Assembly (NCBI RefSeq): GCF_040892615.1
Contig: NZ_JBFRYC010000001.1
Span: forward strand, 186,001-250,000
Origin: Thioclava arctica
GTDB lineage: Bacteria > Pseudomonadota > Alphaproteobacteria > Rhodobacterales > Rhodobacteraceae
Length of the DNA: 64,000 nt
Direction of reading: 5' to 3'
Numbering within the stretch: the stretch's first letter is position 1; each line of letters opens with the position of its first letter. A program made the position numbers and the translations under genes. The notes beneath the pieces are model-generated. The model had not been told where the DNA came from and did no database searches. It saw nothing but the letters and a program-made list of their open reading frames with translations. Below are positions 60,523-64,000 of the stretch, piece after piece.

Positions 60523-61254
60523 ATGACACAACGCAGTCCGATTTGGCGTCAGATTTCAGACACTTTGCGCGGTGAGATTGCGCAGGGTCTGTATCCGGCG
60601 GCGTCCAAGCTGCCGACCGAGGCGCAGCTTTCGGCGCGTTTCGGGGTGAACCGCCACACCGTGCGCCACGCGCTTGGCGCGCTGGCCGAGGAAGGGCTGG
60701 TGGTCTCGCGGCGCGGCGCGGGGGTGTTCGTGGCCGCGGCCCCGCAAGCCGAGTATCCGATTGGGCGGCGGGTGCGGTTTCAGCAAAATATCATCGCTTC
60801 CGGGCGCACCCCCTCGCGCGAGATCAGCCGGATCGAGACCCGCCCCGCGCGCGCTGACGAGGCCGAGGCGCTGGCGCTGGCGCCCGGTTCGATGGTGCAT
60901 GTCTATGAGGGGATCTCGCTTGGCGACGGCCTGCCCTTGGCGCAGTTTCGTTCGGTCTTTCCCGCCGCGCGCTTTCCCGATCTGGCGCAGGCGCTAGGCC
61001 GTCTCACATCGGTCACAGCGGCGCTGCGCGAGCAGGGTCTGGGGGATTACATCCGCGCCTCGACCCGCGTCACGGCATGTTTGGCAACGGGCACGCGCGC
61101 AGGGCAAATGAAGCTGCCCGAAGGCGCGCCGCTGTTGCGCACCGAAGCGGTGAATGTCGATCCAGACGGTGCTCCGGTGGAATTCGGCATCAGCTGGTTT
61201 GCCGGGGATCGCGTCGCGCTCTCCATGACCCCCGAACAAGGGGGCGCGGATTAA
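60523..61254 (+). CDS. phnF: GntR/HutC family phosphonate operon regulator
   Basis: A 243-residue repressor with an N-terminal winged helix (WRQISDTLRGEIAQGLYPAASKLPTEAQLSARFGVNRHTVRHAL, about 6-50) and a C-terminal UTRA ligand-binding domain (about 90-240). It is divergent from phnG, over a matching inverted repeat, so it very likely represses the C-P lyase operon. Ribosome-site match before the ATG is weak. The stop overlaps sua5 by TTAA. Confidence 0.92.
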   Translation: MTQRSPIWRQISDTLRGEIAQGLYPAASKLPTEAQLSARFGVNRHTVRHALGALAEEGLVVSRRGAGVFVAAAPQAEYPIGRRVRFQQNIIASGRTPSREISRIETRPARADEAEALALAPGSMVHVYEGISLGDGLPLAQFRSVFPAARFPDLAQALGRLTSVTAALREQGLGDYIRASTRVTACLATGTRAGQMKLPEGAPLLRTEAVNVDPDGAPVEFGISWFAGDRVALSMTPEQGGAD

Positions 61255-62210
61255 TCGCGCGGAGCGCTGGCGCGGCGCAGCCGGTCGTTGATTGCGCGGC
61301 CCAGCCCGTGATTGGGGATCGGGGCGATGGCGATGCAGGTCGCGCCGCGTGCTTGGGCCAAATCATCGGCGGCACGCAGGCTGGCAAACAGATTGGCGGC
61401 GGCTTCAACCATATCGCCGCTTGGCGACAGCGTCAGATCGGCCTGCTCACTTGGGCCAAAACCGATGTAAACCTCACCCGCCTGCGCCGCGTCCGCGTTC
61501 ATGCGCACCTGCGCGCCCGGCGCGTAATGCGACACCAACTGTCCCGGTGCATTCGGCTTGGCCGCATCGCCCCCGCTGGCAATCGGCTGCCCCAAAGCCG
61601 CCTCGAGCGCCTCGGCGGGCAAGCCTCCGGGGCGCAACAGGCGCGGCGGATCAAGCGACAGGATCGTCGATTCGACCCCGACTTCGCAAGCGCCGCCATC
61701 GACCACCGCCGCGATCTTGCCGCCAAGCCCATCCAGCACATGGCGCGCCGTGGTTGGGCTGATCTTGCCCGAGGGGTTGGCCGAAGGCGCGGCAAGCGGG
61801 CCGCCAAACGCACTCAGCAATCCGCGCGCCACGGGATGGGCGGGCAGGCGGATCGCCACGCTGTCATTGCCGGCTGTGACCAGATCGCTGATCCCGCAGC
61901 CCGCGCGCAGCGGCAGAACCAGCGTCAGCGGTCCGGGCCAAAACGCCTGCGCCAGCGCGCGCGCCGTATCGGAAAATACCGCGATCTGTTCAGCCATCGC
62001 CAGATCGGCGACATGCACGATCAGCGGGTTGAACTGAGGCCGCCCCTTGGCCGCAAAGATCGCTGCCACCGCGTGATCATTGCGCGCATCGCCCGCCAGC
62101 CCGTAGACCGTCTCGGTCGGCATCGCCACCAGTTCACCGGCCGCCAGCAGCTTGGCCGCCTCGGCATAGCCCGCAGCATCGGGCGTCAGGATTTGGGTTT
62201 CATGGCTCAT
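61251..62210 (-). CDS. L-threonylcarbamoyladenylate synthase (Sua5 type)
   Basis: Makes the threonylcarbamoyl-AMP used for t6A37 in ANN-decoding tRNAs. A YrdC domain (about 8-205; PTETVYGLAGDARN, KGRPQFNPLIVHV and SANPSGKISPT) is followed by a Sua5 C-terminal domain (about 215-319). Length 319 identifies the longer Sua5 form rather than TsaC. ATG at 62210 (MSHETQ); an upstream extension is unsupported. Convergent with phnF, TTAA stop overlap. Confidence 0.94.
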   Translation of the reverse strand: MSHETQILTPDAAGYAEAAKLLAAGELVAMPTETVYGLAGDARNDHAVAAIFAAKGRPQFNPLIVHVADLAMAEQIAVFSDTARALAQAFWPGPLTLVLPLRAGCGISDLVTAGNDSVAIRLPAHPVARGLLSAFGGPLAAPSANPSGKISPTTARHVLDGLGGKIAAVVDGGACEVGVESTILSLDPPRLLRPGGLPAEALEAALGQPIASGGDAAKPNAPGQLVSHYAPGAQVRMNADAAQAGEVYIGFGPSEQADLTLSPSGDMVEAAANLFASLRAADDLAQARGATCIAIAPIPNHGLGRAINDRLRRASAPRD

Positions 62211-62331
62211 GGCGAAATCGTGACGCAGCGTTGAGGTTGAAGGGATGCGGGGCTCGGGTAGGGTGGTAGCAACGCTGACAGGACATAGACGCGGGCGGGG
62301 CCTTTGCCAAGCCGCCCCTCGGAGGAGACCC

Positions 62332-64000
62332 ATGACCTACCGCTCACCCGTTGCCGATATCCGCTTCATTCTTGACCACGTCGTGCCGATCGCGCCGGTG
62401 TCTGACACCGAGCTGTTCGCAGAGGCCACGCCCGACATGATCGAGGCGATCCTGACCGAGGCCGGGCGGCTGTGTGACGAGGTGATCGCGCCGACCAATC
62501 GCTCGGGCGACCTGCACCCTGCCAAGCTGGAAAACGGTGTCGTGCGGGCGTCACCCGGTTTCAAAGAGGCGCTGGGCGCGCTGGCCGAGGGGGGGTGGGT
62601 CGGCATCGCCGCACGCCCGGATCACGGCGGAATGGGCCTGCCGCAAACGCTGAATGTGGGCTTCAACGACATGCTGTCGGGGGCAAACCTGTCGCTGCAA
62701 CTCTGTCCGCTGCTCACGCAGGGCCAGATTGAGGCGCTGGAACATCACGCTAGCGATGCGATCAAGGATCTGTATCTGCCCAAGCTGATTTCGGGGGAAT
62801 GGTCGGGCACGATGAACCTGACCGAGCCAAGCGCGGGTTCCGATGTTGGCGCGCTGCGCACCAAGGCAGAACCCAATGGCGATGGCACTTACGCGATCAC
62901 CGGACAGAAGATTTTCATCACCTGGGGCGACTCGGATGTGTTTGAAAACACTTGCCATCTGGTGCTGGCGCGTCTGCCCGATGCCGCACCCGGCACCAAG
63001 GGCATCAGCCTTTTCATGGTGCCGAAATACATACCCGACGACAACGGCAAGCCCGGCGTCGCCAACTCCCTCAAGGTGATTTCGCTGGAACATAAGCTGG
63101 GCCTTCACGCCTCGCCCACTTGCGTCATGAGCTATGAGGGCGCGACCGGTTGGCTGGTTGGCGCGGAAAACAAGGGCATGGCGGCGATGTTCACGATGAT
63201 GAATAACGCCCGTCTGAACGTGGGGGCGCAAGGTATCGGCGTGGCCGAGGCCGCCTATCAGCAGGCGCTTTCCTATGCCAAGGACCGTGTGCAATTCGCG
63301 CCGATCATTGAACACGCCGATGTGCGCCGGATGCTGGCCGAGATGAAGGCCGAGATTTTCGCCGCCCGCTCGATCGCGCTGGCCTGCGCGGTGGCGCTTG
63401 ATATGGGGCGGGCCACGGGCAAGGACGGCTGGGAGGCCCGCGCAGCCTTGCTGACCCCGATTGCCAAGGCTTACGGCACCGATGTGGGCATTCGCGTGGC
63501 CGATCGCGGCATTCAGGTGCATGGCGGTATGGGGTTCATCGAGGAAACTGGCGCGGCACAATATGCCCGCGACGTGCGTGTCAGCGCGATTTACGAGGGC
63601 ACCAACGGCATTCAGGCGATGGATCTGGTGGGGCGCAAGATGATGGATGACGGCGCTGCCGCCTGCCGTCTGCTGCAAGAGGTCGAGGACGAGGCGCAAT
63701 CCGCGCGTGGCGACTTCCCGGTGCTGGCCGAAGATGTCTGGCAAGCCGCCGAGGCGCTGCGCGAACATACCGAATGGATGCTCAAGCAGGGTATGCAAGA
63801 CCGCTTTGCGGGGGCGGTGCCCTATCTCGATGCTTTCGCGCGCGTTCTGGGGGGCTATTACCACCTGCGCGCCGCGATGGCCGAGGGGCGCAATTCGGCG
63901 CGCGGGCATCTGGCCGCCGTCTATATCCGCCGCTTGATGCCGCTTTACGCCGCAGGTTTGCTGGAGGCGCGTGAAGGGGCCGAGGGGCTCTATGCGCTCT
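62332..64000 (+). CDS. Acyl-CoA dehydrogenase (3' end beyond window)
   Basis: FAD-dependent fatty-acyl-CoA dehydrogenase of the FadE/AcdA-related branch with a C-terminal extension. 556 residues visible; family about 590-600. N-terminal MTYRSPVADIRFILDHVV, the FAD region MNLTEPSAGSDVGALRTKA, the active-site region around GMGFIEETGAAQYARDVRVSAIYEGTNGIQAMDLVGRK, which carries the catalytic Glu of the long-chain family. ATG at 62332 follows GGAGGAG. Start of fatty-acid beta-oxidation; its neighbours are beyond the window. Confidence 0.92.
   Translation, partial: MTYRSPVADIRFILDHVVPIAPVSDTELFAEATPDMIEAILTEAGRLCDEVIAPTNRSGDLHPAKLENGVVRASPGFKEALGALAEGGWVGIAARPDHGGMGLPQTLNVGFNDMLSGANLSLQLCPLLTQGQIEALEHHASDAIKDLYLPKLISGEWSGTMNLTEPSAGSDVGALRTKAEPNGDGTYAITGQKIFITWGDSDVFENTCHLVLARLPDAAPGTKGISLFMVPKYIPDDNGKPGVANSLKVISLEHKLGLHASPTCVMSYEGATGWLVGAENKGMAAMFTMMNNARLNVGAQGIGVAEAAYQQALSYAKDRVQFAPIIEHADVRRMLAEMKAEIFAARSIALACAVALDMGRATGKDGWEARAALLTPIAKAYGTDVGIRVADRGIQVHGGMGFIEETGAAQYARDVRVSAIYEGTNGIQAMDLVGRKMMDDGAAACRLLQEVEDEAQSARGDFPVLAEDVWQAAEALREHTEWMLKQGMQDRFAGAVPYLDAFARVLGGYYHLRAAMAEGRNSARGHLAAVYIRRLMPLYAAGLLEAREGAEGLYAL

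Overview
The window is high-GC, densely packed alphaproteobacterial chromosome. A Rhodobacteraceae (Rhodobacter/Paracoccus/Roseobacter-type) origin fits best. The support is the RpoHII-type heat-shock sigma factor, the TRAP transporter, the DUF2927 and ChaN proteins, the glnD-murJ pair, the phn C-P lyase operon with DUF1045, and the dispersed palindromic intergenic repeats. About 64 protein genes and one tRNA are supported. I see no prophage, insertion sequence, CRISPR array or rRNA. Most long open frames opposite these genes are GC-driven shadows.

Layout. 1-4.6 kb: a TRAP transporter (dctP-dctM-dctQ) with an N-formylglutamate amidohydrolase-like gene, divergent from an RpiR-type regulator. 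4.7-7.3 kb: fructokinase, D-aminoacyl-tRNA deacylase, a small HTH-like protein and thymidine kinase. 7.3-11.1 kb: a leftward operon ybjN-proC-csaA-hydroxyacid dehydrogenase-FabH-like synthase. 11.5-14.4 kb: a three-gene catabolic operon (DpaL-like PLP lyase, M24 hydrolase, EutA/maleate isomerase-like enzyme). 14.5 kb: tRNA-Ala(CGC), then trxC. 15.2-20.6 kb: a leftward operon with a 27-residue membrane peptide, XpaC, TelA, a DUF2927 lipoprotein, an SPFH/GYF protein and a membrane-anchored double zinc-ribbon protein. This looks like a cell-envelope stress module and is the most interesting region.

20.8-34.6 kb is mainly housekeeping: RluB-type pseudouridine synthase with a nine-unit 54-bp repeat tail, tadA, two hotdog thioesterases, a MATE exporter, trpS, a rhomboid fold that lacks its catalytic residues, murJ, glnD, an LppC-type lipoprotein, rsmI and yraN. 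34.6-41.4 kb: gshB, an esterase, a ComM-like ATPase, rpoHII-chaN and coaBC. 41.5-49.6 kb: dut, a membrane-tethered MoeB/ThiF enzyme, an amino-acid ABC binding protein plus permease without an ATPase, an M3 oligopeptidase, a CDF metal exporter, an SH3 protein and a second hydroxyacid dehydrogenase. 49.7-53.6 kb: a secreted double PRC-barrel protein divergent from a dimethylglycine/sarcosine dehydrogenase-type flavoprotein.

53.6-61.3 kb holds the phosphonate C-P lyase system: phnM, a DUF1045 protein, and leftward phnGHIJKLN. The phnG promoter faces phnF, with a clear 10-bp inverted-repeat operator between them. No phosphonate transporter is present in the window. 61.3 kb to the end: Sua5-type tRNA t6A synthase and a truncated acyl-CoA dehydrogenase.

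Two features recur. Four convergent gene pairs overlap by exactly 4 nt at their stop codons, and two palindromic intergenic repeats lie in opposite orientation 5.3 kb apart. Functions are read from the sequence and from family knowledge only; no database search was run.
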